A DNA stretch of 64,000 bases from Clostridia bacterium. GTDB taxonomy: Bacteria > Bacillota > Clostridia > Christensenellales > Aristaeellaceae. The translations under genes and the position numbers were made by a program. Shown piece after piece: positions 1 through 7,447 of the stretch. The notes beneath the pieces were generated by a model that saw nothing but the letters and a program-made list of their open reading frames with translations, did not search any database and was not told the DNA's origin. The DNA lies in assembly GCA_017541105.1 (NCBI GenBank), contig JAFXZS010000008.1, positions 1-64,000 on the forward strand, in the 5' to 3' direction. Each line of letters opens with the position of its first letter. The stretch's first letter is position 1.

Positions 1-300
1 CAGTATCAGGTTGTCACCTGCAATATGAGCATCCACCATTATCCGCATCCACAGAATGCCGTGAATGAGATGTTCCGTATTCTGAAACCGGGCGGCGTAT
101 TGCTTCTGAACGATATGGACTGCATCGCGCCGATACGGGCTGCGGCAAACTGGCTTTTCCCGAAGCTTCCGGGCGGGGACGTGAAAATGTACGGTCGGGA
201 GGAAATAGAAGGGATGGTTCGCAGCGCAGGATTTCAAAAGATCCAGTACAGAAAAATCTCGCCATTCTCATTCCAATGTATCGCGGAAAAAGCGCGCTGA
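1..300 (+). CDS. Class I SAM-dependent methyltransferase, C-terminal part
   Basis: The reading frame is open from the first base of the window, so the 5' part of the gene lies outside it. The visible 99 residues contain the late motifs of a Rossmann-fold methyltransferase: the segment NEMFRILKPGGVLLLNDMD is the usual motif around strand beta-5 (RVLKPGG), preceded by the helix that follows motif II. The SAM-binding GxGxG motif is not in view, so neither substrate nor subfamily can be assigned. It ends at TGA and converges on the GLUG-protein gene. Identification as a methyltransferase is firm; the methyl acceptor is unknown. Confidence 0.8.
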   Translation, partial: QYQVVTCNMSIHHYPHPQNAVNEMFRILKPGGVLLLNDMDCIAPIRAAANWLFPKLPGGDVKMYGREEIEGMVRSAGFQKIQYRKISPFSFQCIAEKAR

Positions 301-375
301 TCAAGCGGGAGAAGTTATGCCTACTGGCAGCGTTCAAATACGGACATAACCTGCCATTAAAAGATACGATACGGT

Positions 376-411
376 CAAAGAAACAGCGCCTCCTACTGAG
401 AAGAGGCGCTG
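376..411 (-). terminator. Rho-independent terminator of the GLUG protein gene
   Basis: An 8-bp perfect stem, AGCGCCTC (385-392) with GAGGCGCT (403-410), has a 10-base loop. Read on the minus strand it is followed by GTTTCTTT. It lies between the convergent ends of the partial methyltransferase gene and the GLUG gene, and the T-rich side serves the minus-strand gene. Confidence 0.75.
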
Positions 412-477
412 CCAAAAGGCCCTATTGCTCCAGTGCTGCCGCATATTGGCTTTTTTCGCGGAATCGGAAAGTTGCAG

Positions 478-2361
478 TTACGCCGCCGGTTCCTCCGCCG
501 CCATTTCCGCCAGGTTTTCCTCGCAGAACAGCGTGATGACGTTTTCAATCATCGCTTCGTCCGCGTCAACAGGGAAGCCGGCCGCCAGCCAGTAGGCGTA
601 TGGGCCCTCGGCGTACTGGGTCAGCGCGTCGATATCGCTGCCGTAGCGGAACTCCAGATGATAGGTGGTTGCCGGGGTATCGGGCATCATGAAGAAGTAG
701 CGGAATTCTCCGGCGTCCTCATCCCTGGTTTCGTAGAGAGAGCCCTCCATCATGCCGCCCAGGGACAAGGGGCCAACGTAGGCGTATTCATGGCTGAATA
801 CCGCATTTCCTTCCAGTGTGCCGCTGATGGTAGCCCCATCAAAAGTGATCTGATCGACGCCATTGATGAAGAGACAGTCAAACTGCGCGCCGTTGGAGCC
901 GTCGCCGAAGGCGTCAATGGCATCCTGCCCATAGATCGTACCGTTGCATGCGTCCTTCAGCATCTGCGCCACATCCGCAGCCATATCCTCGCCAACAACA
1001 GCGGCGCAGGGCTCAAACCAGTACTGGTCGTATTCCGGATCGGTTATCACCGGGAAGAGCGCGGTATAGGTACCCCTCACGTCCTCCAGAAGCTGCATGG
1101 CAGCCTGGCTGCTGTCGTCGGCTTCCTCTCCCTGATCACCGCTCTCATACATTTTGTCTGTCGTGCCGATGACATCGGTAAGCGCTTCGCCGTCCAGCGT
1201 TACATTCGCCTCGCAGCTCTCAATGACCGAATTTTCCGCGCGGCCCGCTACGGCGCCGGGGGTAACCGCGCCGATAATCTCGCCGTTTACAGTGCAGCTG
1301 CTGATTTTGAAGGCGGTTTCCTCACCGTAGTAGTACAAGCCGGTACCCACCAGACCGCCCACGTGGGTAGCGCCCGGCACGTTCATTTTGACGGTGACAG
1401 CGCAGTTGTCAATAACGCCGGGATAGACAGTCGTCACGACGCCCTCGGTCGCCAGCGCGATGTCACCCACGGAGTGGGTGCCGCTGTAACCACACAAGCC
1501 GCCAATGGCATGGCCGCCCTGCTGGGATATGATCTCCACCTCAGCGGTGCAGTTCGTCACGCTGTCCATCATCTCCAGGCACCCCGCGATGCCGCCCAGG
1601 CCAACGGGCTCGTTGCCCTCTGCAATGATGGTACCCTTGGCGGTGCAGTTATCTATGGTTCCGCCGAAGCTGCCGCCGATGATCAGGCCGCCGCACTCCG
1701 CTACGTCGCACTGGATGATGCGGCCGTCAGAGAAGTCGTTGTCACCCAGTACGTGGATAGTGACATCCTCCACGGTGCAGTTCCACGTGGTGCCGGTGGA
1801 GCCGCCGCAGATGCCGCCGGTGGCGTTCACGCCAGCGATGTCATTGGTGCCCTTCAGGGTCACGTCATGCACCGCGCCCATGTTGTAGCCCACGATGCCG
1901 CCGATAGCCATGGAATAGGTGTCCGTGCAGCGGATCTGGACATTTTCGACCGTCAGGTTCTTCACCTCACCCAGGTTCATGCCGATCACGCCTGCGCCAC
2001 AGACGGGATAGTCGGAGTTGAAGGTGACGTTGGAGATGGTATGGCCCTGGCCGTCAAAGGTGCCGAAGAACATGCAGCTGTAGTTGCTCATGTTCTCAAG
2101 ATCCATGTGGCCGATGGGCTGCCACTCGACGCCTGCCAGGTCGATGTCTTCGGTCAGTGCGAAATATTGCCCCGGATAACCTTGGGCGCTGCCGTCGTTC
2201 ACGGTGGCGGAGAGTGCCATCAGCTGTTCAGCGGTGGCAATCTGCCAGGGATCGGCCTCGGTGCCCGCGCCGCCCGCGAAGATCGGCGCTTCAGCGGTGG
2301 CCACGGCACACATCGCCAGCATCAGGCACATGGCCAGGAGAATGGAGAGCAACTTCTTCAT
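478..2361 (-). CDS. Secreted GLUG-repeat beta-helical protein
   Basis: A protein of about 627 residues. ATG at 2361 is chosen because GGGAGG lies about eight bases upstream and the protein then opens with a clean signal peptide (MKKLLSILLAMCLMLAMC, cleavage likely after VATAEA); the longer frame to 2394 has no such start. The mature part begins with the GGAGTEADPWQIATAEQL block that commonly precedes GLUG repeats. It then has at least six glycine-rich repeats of GLUG type (GGIVGYN, GGICGGS, GGLIIGG, GGIAGC, GGLCGYS, GGLVGTG). The last 200 residues are a different, acidic alpha/beta region ending in a Glu/Ala-rich tail. No LPxTG or S-layer anchor is visible, so it is probably released or surface-associated. 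GLUG proteins are often adhesins or IgA-peptidase-like surface proteins; a specific role cannot be read here. Confidence 0.75.
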   Translation of the reverse strand: MKKLLSILLAMCLMLAMCAVATAEAPIFAGGAGTEADPWQIATAEQLMALSATVNDGSAQGYPGQYFALTEDIDLAGVEWQPIGHMDLENMSNYSCMFFGTFDGQGHTISNVTFNSDYPVCGAGVIGMNLGEVKNLTVENVQIRCTDTYSMAIGGIVGYNMGAVHDVTLKGTNDIAGVNATGGICGGSTGTTWNCTVEDVTIHVLGDNDFSDGRIIQCDVAECGGLIIGGSFGGTIDNCTAKGTIIAEGNEPVGLGGIAGCLEMMDSVTNCTAEVEIISQQGGHAIGGLCGYSGTHSVGDIALATEGVVTTVYPGVIDNCAVTVKMNVPGATHVGGLVGTGLYYYGEETAFKISSCTVNGEIIGAVTPGAVAGRAENSVIESCEANVTLDGEALTDVIGTTDKMYESGDQGEEADDSSQAAMQLLEDVRGTYTALFPVITDPEYDQYWFEPCAAVVGEDMAADVAQMLKDACNGTIYGQDAIDAFGDGSNGAQFDCLFINGVDQITFDGATISGTLEGNAVFSHEYAYVGPLSLGGMMEGSLYETRDEDAGEFRYFFMMPDTPATTYHLEFRYGSDIDALTQYAEGPYAYWLAAGFPVDADEAMIENVITLFCEENLAEMAAEEPAA

Positions 2362-2444
2362 TGAAAATACCTCCCGTTTTTGTTTGTATGTCATCGCCGA
2401 AGCGGGGACACCACAATTAGATAAGGCTAACTGATGAACTTTTC

Positions 2445-2466
2445 AAAAGCCGGTTTCCCGGCTTAA
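2445..2466 (-). terminator. Terminator of the TetR gene
   Basis: A 7-bp stem, AAGCCGG (2447-2453) with CCGGCTT (2458-2464), closes on a GAAA tetraloop on the minus strand, followed by TTTTGAAAAG. It begins eight bases past the TetR stop codon. Confidence 0.7.
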
Positions 2467-2472
2467 AGCGGA

Positions 2473-3093
2473 TCATCCTTTTCCCAGCAGATCAGACCAG
2501 CCGTGCACGAAAAAGCGGCGAAGCTGACGAATGTACCGATGCGCTTCCTCCTGAGACATTTCGTGCCTGACTACCTCGAACAGCCCGGAATAAAAGGCGT
2601 CGGACAGGATATGGATCATCATTGAGGACAGCTTTCCGCTGGAGACGGCGTCGTTGCCTGTTGCTTCAATGAAACGGTACGTGTACTCCGTCTCGATCTC
2701 AATGATCTCATGCAGCATGTCATCATAGCAGCCTATGTCGTTGCATCGAACCAGCAGCCGGAACACATCCCAGCGCGCGTAGATAAAATCCACAAGCTGA
2801 TCCCATAGATCCGGGCGGTAGGTGAAAGCTTCACCGGCCTGTTCAGCAGATGGTTTTTTTGCGAACTCCTGCTGGCCTTCACGGAACCAGGTCAGCAATT
2901 CGGAAATCGTGTCATCAACCAGCGCATGGAAGAGACCTTCCTTATCGCCGAAACGGGTGTAGATCGATCCGGTGGTTGTATCCGCCTTTGCGGAAATGAC
3001 CCGAAGCGACGCCTCCTGATAACCCATCTCCATAAACTCTTCGCGCGCACACTCCAGCAGCCTGTCCGATCTCCCTTCTACCCGCCTGGCCAT
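2473..3093 (-). CDS. TetR/AcrR family transcriptional regulator
   Basis: A regulator of about 206 residues. The N-terminal 60 residues form a typical TetR helix-turn-helix: an amphipathic helix with EFMEMGYQEASL, then the recognition segment ADTTTGSIYTRFGDKEGLF, where the family consensus is GVSKGTLYxHFxSKExL. The C-terminal part is helical and ligand-binding and cannot be assigned. ATG at 3093 is preferred because GGGAAGTG lies upstream; an in-frame ATG at 3117 has no ribosome binding site and falls inside the putative operator. TetR proteins usually repress themselves and a neighbouring pump or enzyme. The divergent neighbour here is a decayed region, so the target may have been lost. Confidence 0.85.
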   Translation of the reverse strand: MARRVEGRSDRLLECAREEFMEMGYQEASLRVISAKADTTTGSIYTRFGDKEGLFHALVDDTISELLTWFREGQQEFAKKPSAEQAGEAFTYRPDLWDQLVDFIYARWDVFRLLVRCNDIGCYDDMLHEIIEIETEYTYRFIEATGNDAVSSGKLSSMMIHILSDAFYSGLFEVVRHEMSQEEAHRYIRQLRRFFVHGWSDLLGKG

Positions 3094-3115
3094 GTTTTTA
3101 TCACTTCCCAAATTC

Positions 3116-3141
3116 ATAACAGTGTTTCATAACGATGTTAT
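3116..3141. promoter_or_regulatory. Candidate TetR operator
   Basis: An inverted repeat, ATAACA (3116-3121) and TGTTAT (3136-3141), sits immediately upstream of the TetR start. CATAAC is also directly repeated (3115-3120 and 3128-3133). Position and symmetry fit an autoregulatory operator. No experiment or comparison supports it here. Confidence 0.4.
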
Positions 3142-3375
3142 TATAAGCTGACCGCCCTCATCTGTCAATCCCCTTGCCTCAAAATTAACACAGGGCTATG
3201 AAACCGTGAAACTGTCCACGAATCTGAGAAGAATTAATTAACCACTTTGCCATTTCACCCAAATCAGGAAAATGCTGTGATCTGCGGATCGTGATCGATG
3301 CGGCCATGGGAAAAAGCCTTTGCATAGTGTTCACGCTGATTGGCGGAACTGAGATTAAAGCCTGATCTTCATTTG

Positions 3376-3399
3376 AGCGCCTCTTCGGAGGCGCTTTTC
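3376..3399 (+). terminator. TTCG-tetraloop terminator
   Basis: AGCGCCTC (3376-3383) pairs with GAGGCGCT (3388-3395) across a TTCG loop, followed by TTTCC. It is a strong plus-strand terminator with no intact gene upstream of it. Confidence 0.7.
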
Positions 3400-3414
3400 C
3401 TATGCATGCAAGTA

Positions 3415-3492
3415 CCTTTTAACGATGAAACCCTCTGAGGCCATTTTGAACCCGATTCACAATCGTTAAAGGGGTTCCGGGGTTCATCGTTA
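3415..3492. repeat. Nested inverted repeats
   Basis: CCTTTTAACGAT (about 3415-3426) is complementary to ATCGTTAAAGG (about 3462-3472). AACGATGAAaCCC (3421-3433) is complementary to GGGgTTCATCGTT (3480-3492). The two foldings are mutually exclusive, so the element may be a switchable RNA or the remains of a small repetitive element. Only the pairing is seen; function is unknown. Confidence 0.35.
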
Positions 3493-3579
3493 CATTGTAT
3501 CAAATAGCCGGATAAAATAGATGTTATACCGGATAAACTTCCGGAACGGTTCAAGGGCCAGCATGCGGTTGGATGGCTG

Positions 3580-3900
3580 ATGATCCTTATTTCACTTTTG
3601 CTTATGGGCGGCGCAATCGTACTGGCTGCATGGGACGGTATCAGAAACTCTTTCACTTTCCGGCAGTTCTTCGCAAGGTTTATCTTCATGCTGCTTGCGC
3701 TCAAGGCTTTTGATATTTTTTTCTTTGACTGGATTCTGCTGTGTAATGCCGGGTTTAACTTCTTCCCGCACTATTACCCGGAAACCAAAGCCGTTCTTGG
3801 ACGGCATCTGTTCGGTTACAATTGGAAAACGCATGTTGCCCACATCATAGCGTTTCCGTTTGTGGCAGCATTTCTGTCATGGATATACACGCTGCTTTGA
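3580..3900 (+). pseudogene. Membrane protein gene, probably lacking its 5' end
   Basis: The 106 residues from ATG 3580 contain three hydrophobic segments (MILISLLLMGGAIVLAAW; FFARFIFMLLALKAFDIFFF; AHIIAFPFVAAFLSWIYTLL) and a conserved-looking central stretch, CNAGFNFFPHYYPETKA. The same frame is open upstream to a TAG at 3505-3507 and encodes sensible protein (PERFKGQHAVGWLM) with no start codon and no ribosome binding site, so the first ATG is probably internal. This suggests loss of the true N-terminus and promoter. The protein family is not recognised. The next gene, an ATC-hydrolase-like gene, is also broken, so this looks like a decaying transcription unit. Confidence 0.5.
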
Positions 3901-3923
3901 TATTAAGAAGGATGGTGATTGTT

Positions 3924-4519
3924 TTGACCGCTGAAGAGCTCATGAAGAAGAAGGGAACCATCAAACAGGAACTGGATGCTCAAACTGCGAAAAGCAACGA
4001 ACTATGGCAGAAATCCACGGACAAATTATCTGAAATTCTGAAACACTATGGAGATCTTCCCAAGGGACTTCAGCCGCATATCAACAAGATTTTCCTGCGG
4101 CTGCCATTTATCTGACCGTGAGAGAGGAGCTCGGAGACAAGGCTGCTTTCTCTGTAATAGAAAATGGCGCAATCAAAAACTGTGCCCGAATCGAAAAGAA
4201 GCTTGCAAAGCTGATGAAGATACCGGGGCTGCCCGGTCTGTTCATCAAAATGTGGGATCCGATGACCCGGAAGATCTTCGGGCCTGGCAACGGATTTACA
4301 AATGTGTTCTATCCGAAAAAAAAAGGCGAATACCGGATGGATGTTACCTCCTGTCCTTACAACCGCTATTTCACAGAACTTGGCTGTCCGGAACTGACAA
4401 AAATCTTCTGCGAGAACGACGAACGAATATACGGAAACCTGCCGGGCCTGAAGTTTGAACGTACAGGCACCATTGGCAAAGGGTCAAAGCGCTGTGATTT
4501 CCATATGAAAAAGGTGTAA
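3924..4519 (+). pseudogene. L-2-amino-thiazoline-4-carboxylate hydrolase-family gene, frameshifted
   Basis: Two frames together encode one protein. Frame one, from a TTG at 3924 (AAGGA about 12 bases upstream) or GTG 3915, gives TAEELMKKKGTIKQELDAQT and ends at TGA 4113. The second frame already carries sensible sequence from about 4094 (PAAIYLTVREELGDKAAF) and runs to TAA at 4517. The switch falls in the TTTTCC run at 4090-4095 and is explained by loss of one base. The joined product has the features of the ATC hydrolase family: a central IENGAIKNCARIEKKLAKLM helix and a cysteine-containing C-terminus (VTSCPYNRYFTELGCPE, ELTKIFCENDERIYGNLPG). A GTG at 4118 could restart translation of the C-terminal two thirds. 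A sequencing error in the homopolymer would restore a normal gene. Confidence 0.65.
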
Positions 4520-4523
4520 AAAA

Positions 4524-5015
4524 GTGGTTCTGAAAATCATCATCGAAGGATTGATCCTTGGCCTGCTGCTTGTTCTCTATTGTGCTTTCGGCATCCGCAA
4601 CGGTGCCGTGAATATGGTCTTTCTGTATCATCCGGATGTACAGGAGAAAAGCATCCAAAGCGGATTGATCACAAGAGAAAAGATTAAAAGGAATCAGTTA
4701 ATCTTCAAAGTTCTTGGGATTTCATCCTATTTCGCTTATGTGCTTATCTGTGTATATATCATCAATGGCTCCAGAGGATTCTGGCCGGCTTTCTGGCAGA
4801 TGTTCGGCATTCTTTCCATCGTCAATGTGATAGACAGATTACTGATTGATGAGTATTGGGTCGGTCACACAAAAGCCTGGGAGATTCCCGGAACAGAGGA
4901 TATGAAACCGTATATCCATCGTAAGGATAAGGTCGGCAAATGGCTGGTGGGTACAGTCGGGTTTGCTTTACTGTGCGCAATCCTGGCTGGGATTATGACA
5001 ACGGCGGTGAAGTAA
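4524..5015 (+). CDS. Four-helix integral membrane protein of unknown function
   Basis: A protein of 163 residues from GTG 4524; AAGGTG at 4511-4516 gives good spacing and lies in the last codons of the preceding gene, so translation is probably coupled. Four hydrophobic segments are visible: residues 3-22, about 62-80 (VLGISSYFAYVLICVYII), about 85-105 (GFWPAFWQMFGILSIVNVID) and about 143-160. A polar stretch, IDEYWVGHTKAWEIPGTEDM, lies between helices three and four. I do not recognise the family. Its 3' end overlaps the convergent methyltransferase gene by 23 bases. Genes of this kind often accompany ATC-hydrolase-like genes in Clostridia, but that is recollection, not evidence here. Confidence 0.6.
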   Translation: MVLKIIIEGLILGLLLVLYCAFGIRNGAVNMVFLYHPDVQEKSIQSGLITREKIKRNQLIFKVLGISSYFAYVLICVYIINGSRGFWPAFWQMFGILSIVNVIDRLLIDEYWVGHTKAWEIPGTEDMKPYIHRKDKVGKWLVGTVGFALLCAILAGIMTTAVK

Positions 5016-5622
5016 TCGTTCCCTCCCTTGTACACTCCGTATACATCATGGCAATCCGCGCAGCCATTTCTTTGCTGAAAACCACCCGCCAGCCGTTTTT
5101 CTCAAGGAACCGCAGATATTCCTGCGCTGACCATTGATGCTCGAACCGAACACCAGCGATCTGCAGGATACGGGACCAGATGCGGCTGCCGAGCGTTCCC
5201 TTATGTTCGACAAAATTCGGGGCAATCATGATTCCGCCGGGTCGGAGAACCCGGCGAATCTCGCCCAGCGCTTTCTCAGGATCCGGGACGATATGCAAAG
5301 CATTAGCAATCAGCACCGCATCAAAGGACCCGTCTGCGTAAGGCAGGTTCATTGCGTCCGCCACTTCAAAGGTCAGATTGGCGGGACAGTCTCCCTTCTT
5401 CGCTTGCGCGATCATGCCATCCGAATAATCCGTAGCAATCATCCGTTTTGCTGCCGGAGCCACATGCTTGGCCAGGAGTCCGGGACCGGTGGCGATTTCC
5501 AGCACTTCCATATCCCGGATTTTTACCGGGATGCGTTCATACATAAAGTCATAGATCTTCTGATCCGCCTGCATCGCCTTTTTGTAGATCGGTGCGTACA
5601 GGTCCCAGATTTTCTTTTTCAT
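4993..5622 (-). CDS. UbiE/phospholipid-type SAM-dependent methyltransferase
   Basis: A 209-residue class I methyltransferase. Motif I is VLEIATGPGLLAKHV (about residues 40-54), followed by the acidic ATDYSDGMI strand, ADAMNLPYADGSFDAVLIANALH (motifs II/III) and RRVLRPGGIMIAPNFVEHK. Its length and the short N-terminal helix (IWDLYAPIYKK) resemble small phosphatidylethanolamine or demethylmenaquinone methyltransferases; the substrate is unproven. It is the last gene of a three-gene minus-strand operon, 16 bases after the ATC-hydrolase-like gene. Its stop lies inside the 3' end of the convergent membrane-protein gene. Confidence 0.85.
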   Translation of the reverse strand: MKKKIWDLYAPIYKKAMQADQKIYDFMYERIPVKIRDMEVLEIATGPGLLAKHVAPAAKRMIATDYSDGMIAQAKKGDCPANLTFEVADAMNLPYADGSFDAVLIANALHIVPDPEKALGEIRRVLRPGGIMIAPNFVEHKGTLGSRIWSRILQIAGVRFEHQWSAQEYLRFLEKNGWRVVFSKEMAARIAMMYTECTREGTITSPPLS

Positions 5623-5638
5623 GCTTTAGTGTTTCCTT

Positions 5639-6271
5639 TCAGGACAGCTTTTTGTATCCGCAGTCACAGTATGGCCCGCCGGAAGCCAGGGTAAATTCAC
5701 GGACGAACCGGCACGCGCCACCGGCTTCAGCCATGGTATAGTCCAGCCTGCACATAGCGGGAACATATTCATACAAACCGAGCTCTTTCATCAGGGTGCA
5801 GATTCCGCATCTGAAAAACCTGGCTTCATAGCCGCTGCCATCCGCGTACGGAAAAAACTCCATATTCCAGGAATACGGGTTCCTGTCCGCTGCGCGTAAT
5901 GCCGCGGTGGCTTTCATTCCAGCGATATCTTTTGCCGAGAACTTCTGTTTCCCGCCCTTTCTGCAGAACCAGCGCATGGCAGGCGTCAGCATGGACTGCC
6001 TGTAATATTCCGTCAGCTGATCCAACGAAGGCCGTGGATGCATATGCAGGATAAACGATGAAAACATGGCGCAATTGATGATGTTCATCCTGAACCGGTC
6101 TCCTTTTTCAAACTCCGGCAGCCGGTTGATGATTCTTTTGTAGTCCGGTCTTGCCTTTCCGGCAGTCTCCAAAGCAGCAGCTTCATCATAATTCAGAACG
6201 GAGACAAGGTTTTTCTGAAATGATTTCCGGAACAAGGCCCACATTGCCATCGGCATTCCTGTGTATTTCAT
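5639..6271 (-). CDS. L-2-amino-thiazoline-4-carboxylate hydrolase-family protein
   Basis: A 210-residue protein. The C-terminal half carries the family hallmarks: RFFRCGICTLMKELGLYEYV, then CRLDYTMAEAGGACRFVREF and TLASGGPYCDCGYKKL, with several cysteines. The reference activity, hydrolysis of ATC to S-carbamoyl-cysteine in Pseudomonas cysteine synthesis, belongs to only a few members; most clostridial homologues are uncharacterised. ATG 6271 has GGAGG eight bases upstream. It sits between two methyltransferase genes in one operon, and a second, broken member of the family lies 1.2 kb away on the other strand. The pairing with methyltransferases suggests modification of a small thiol or heterocyclic compound, which is inference. 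Confidence 0.7.
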   Translation of the reverse strand: MKYTGMPMAMWALFRKSFQKNLVSVLNYDEAAALETAGKARPDYKRIINRLPEFEKGDRFRMNIINCAMFSSFILHMHPRPSLDQLTEYYRQSMLTPAMRWFCRKGGKQKFSAKDIAGMKATAALRAADRNPYSWNMEFFPYADGSGYEARFFRCGICTLMKELGLYEYVPAMCRLDYTMAEAGGACRFVREFTLASGGPYCDCGYKKLS

Positions 6272-6298
6272 CCGGACTTCCTCCTCAATATTTCCCTT

Positions 6299-6982
6299 TC
6301 ACTTTCTGCATTGGAATATTCCCTCTGCGTTGACCGTCTGAACCTTTGTTTCCCGGTAAAGGTTCCTCAGCCGTGCCGCCAGGGTTTCTTTCGTCTCAAA
6401 CGGCGGAGTAAAAAAACCTTTGGGAACATACATATGTTTTACAAACCAGTCTGTCCGCCCGAATTCTCCGGCAATGTAAAAGCATCCGCAGAACAGGCCG
6501 CCGGTTTTAAGCACGCGGCAGGTTTCCCGGAAAGCAGCCTCTTTGTCCGGAAAAGCGTGAAATCCGTTAAGTGACAGAACAATATCAAACGATTCATCCT
6601 CAAAGGGTAATGCACCGACATCTCCCTGTATAAAGGAAACACCCGGAACACCTATAGCCTTTGCCCTGCGCTCAGCATTCCTCATCATATCCTCTGAATA
6701 ATCCAGACAGGTGATCGATGCGGCAGGAAGGCTCTTATATAACGGCATTGTCAATACTCCCGTGCCGACAGGGACTTCCAGCAGTTTCCCGGCAAATCCT
6801 TCCGGAATCGGTGAAAGAGCTTGATTAACCCATGCGGCAGCCTTCTCTGCATCAAGCCCCCAGACAAGGCTGTCCAATATTTTACCCACCCATGTGGAAC
6901 GGGTAATAATCCCGTCATACATATTGGAAAAACTGCCGCCCAGCTGCCTGTACGATGCTTTTATTTCAGAATGTCTGTCCAT
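6299..6982 (-). CDS. Class I SAM-dependent methyltransferase
   Basis: A 227-residue protein with motif I LLEVPVGTGVLTMPLY (about residue 68), the acidic strand CLDYSEDMMRNAERRA, FIQGDVGALPFEDESFDIVLS and CRVLKTGGLFCGCFYI. The long N-terminal helix region (SWVNQALSPIPEGF-like) resembles methyltransferases of the UbiE/arsenite-methyltransferase group, but the cysteine triad of ArsM is absent. It is the first recognisable enzyme of the operon 6982 to 4993. A short open frame with a better ribosome binding site overlaps its start. Confidence 0.85.
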   Translation of the reverse strand: MDRHSEIKASYRQLGGSFSNMYDGIITRSTWVGKILDSLVWGLDAEKAAAWVNQALSPIPEGFAGKLLEVPVGTGVLTMPLYKSLPAASITCLDYSEDMMRNAERRAKAIGVPGVSFIQGDVGALPFEDESFDIVLSLNGFHAFPDKEAAFRETCRVLKTGGLFCGCFYIAGEFGRTDWFVKHMYVPKGFFTPPFETKETLAARLRNLYRETKVQTVNAEGIFQCRK

Positions 6983-7137
6983 CTTTTTTGCCTCCGTATT
7001 ATGCTGTGTTTTTCATGTTTGCTTTTGCCTTCCGGGATAGAATCAGAGGCTTCTTTCCTTTGATAAACGCCGTCATATGAGCCATCTGATGCACAGGCCA
7101 AATAACGGGGAATTCTGGTTTTTCCCTGTGAAATCAT
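6961..7137 (-). CDS. Short leader open reading frame or gene remnant
   Basis: ATG 7137 follows a near-ideal GGGAGGAATT Shine-Dalgarno sequence and opens a 58-codon frame (MISQGKTRIPRYLACASDG...) that overlaps the downstream methyltransferase start by 22 bases. The composition does not look like a folded protein. An alternative frame in the same bases (7133 down to 6999) reads EFPVIWPVHQMAHMTAFIKG, which looks more protein-like but lacks a start. Either this is a leader peptide coupled to the methyltransferase, or it is a frameshifted remnant that kept its ribosome binding site. Confidence 0.3.
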   Translation of the reverse strand: MISQGKTRIPRYLACASDGSYDGVYQRKEASDSIPEGKSKHEKHSIIRRQKRWTDILK

Positions 7138-7174
7138 AATTCCTCCCGGCGATGATTCTCATCCGCGCTTTTCT

Positions 7175-7200
7175 ATTAGGCGCCTCTAATGCCTTAGGCA
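7175..7200. promoter_or_regulatory. Two adjacent palindromes in the operon leader
   Basis: ATTAGGCGCCTCTAAT (7175-7190) and TGCCTTAGGCA (7190-7200) are near-perfect palindromes side by side, between the promoter at 7305-7332 and the first strong ribosome binding site of the operon. They could be operators or a leader hairpin. The role is unknown. Confidence 0.35.
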
Positions 7201-7304
7201 AGCAAAATAATCCTCCGGCATATTATTATCCCTTATGCTTATGAGCAACCTTTCATTCCCCCATCCTACGTTACGGAATCAAATTCGTTAGTTGCAACAA
7301 ACAT

Positions 7305-7332
7305 ATTATATTCCAAATCCGCTTGTTGACAA
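7305..7332 (-). promoter_or_regulatory. Promoter of the methyltransferase operon
   Basis: On the minus strand, TTGTCA (7327-7332) is followed after 16 bases by TATAAT (7305-7310). Transcription would start near 7297, giving a leader of about 160 bases to the short frame and 310 bases to the methyltransferase. Confidence 0.7.
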
Positions 7333-7362
7333 GGGTATATTTTTATCACTGCTGCAAGGCTG

Positions 7363-7399
7363 AAAGCCGGATTTGAACGCAAATTCAAATCCGGCTTTT
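7363..7399 (-). terminator. Terminator of the acyltransferase operon
   Basis: A perfect 15-bp stem, AAAGCCGGATTTGAA (7363-7377) with its complement at 7384-7398, has a 6-base loop. It lies 50 bases past the stop of the PlsC-like gene. The A/T-rich stem base lets it work in both directions. Confidence 0.85.
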
Positions 7400-7447
7400 C
7401 CTGATTTTTCATGCCTTATTTCGTGTGCAGCCTTTCCGCTGCCGTTT

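Larger units (their letters stand above)
3143..3579. other. Intergenic stretch with gene remnants
   Basis: No complete gene is visible in these 437 bases. They hold a short frame MGKSLCIVFTLIGG... (3307-3366) followed directly by a good plus-strand terminator (3376-3399), then a set of nested inverted repeats (3415-3492). A frame opens at 3508 and runs without a start codon into the membrane-protein fragment. The arrangement suggests a deletion scar rather than a designed regulatory region. Confidence 0.5.

Noticed and set aside
433-2364. A 643-codon plus-strand frame
   Set aside because: It is the shadow of the GLUG gene, whose signal peptide and repeats are on the minus strand.
3307-3366. 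Nineteen-codon frame MGKSLCIVFTLIGG before a terminator
   Set aside because: Too short and without a ribosome binding site to call a gene; kept only as a possible remnant.
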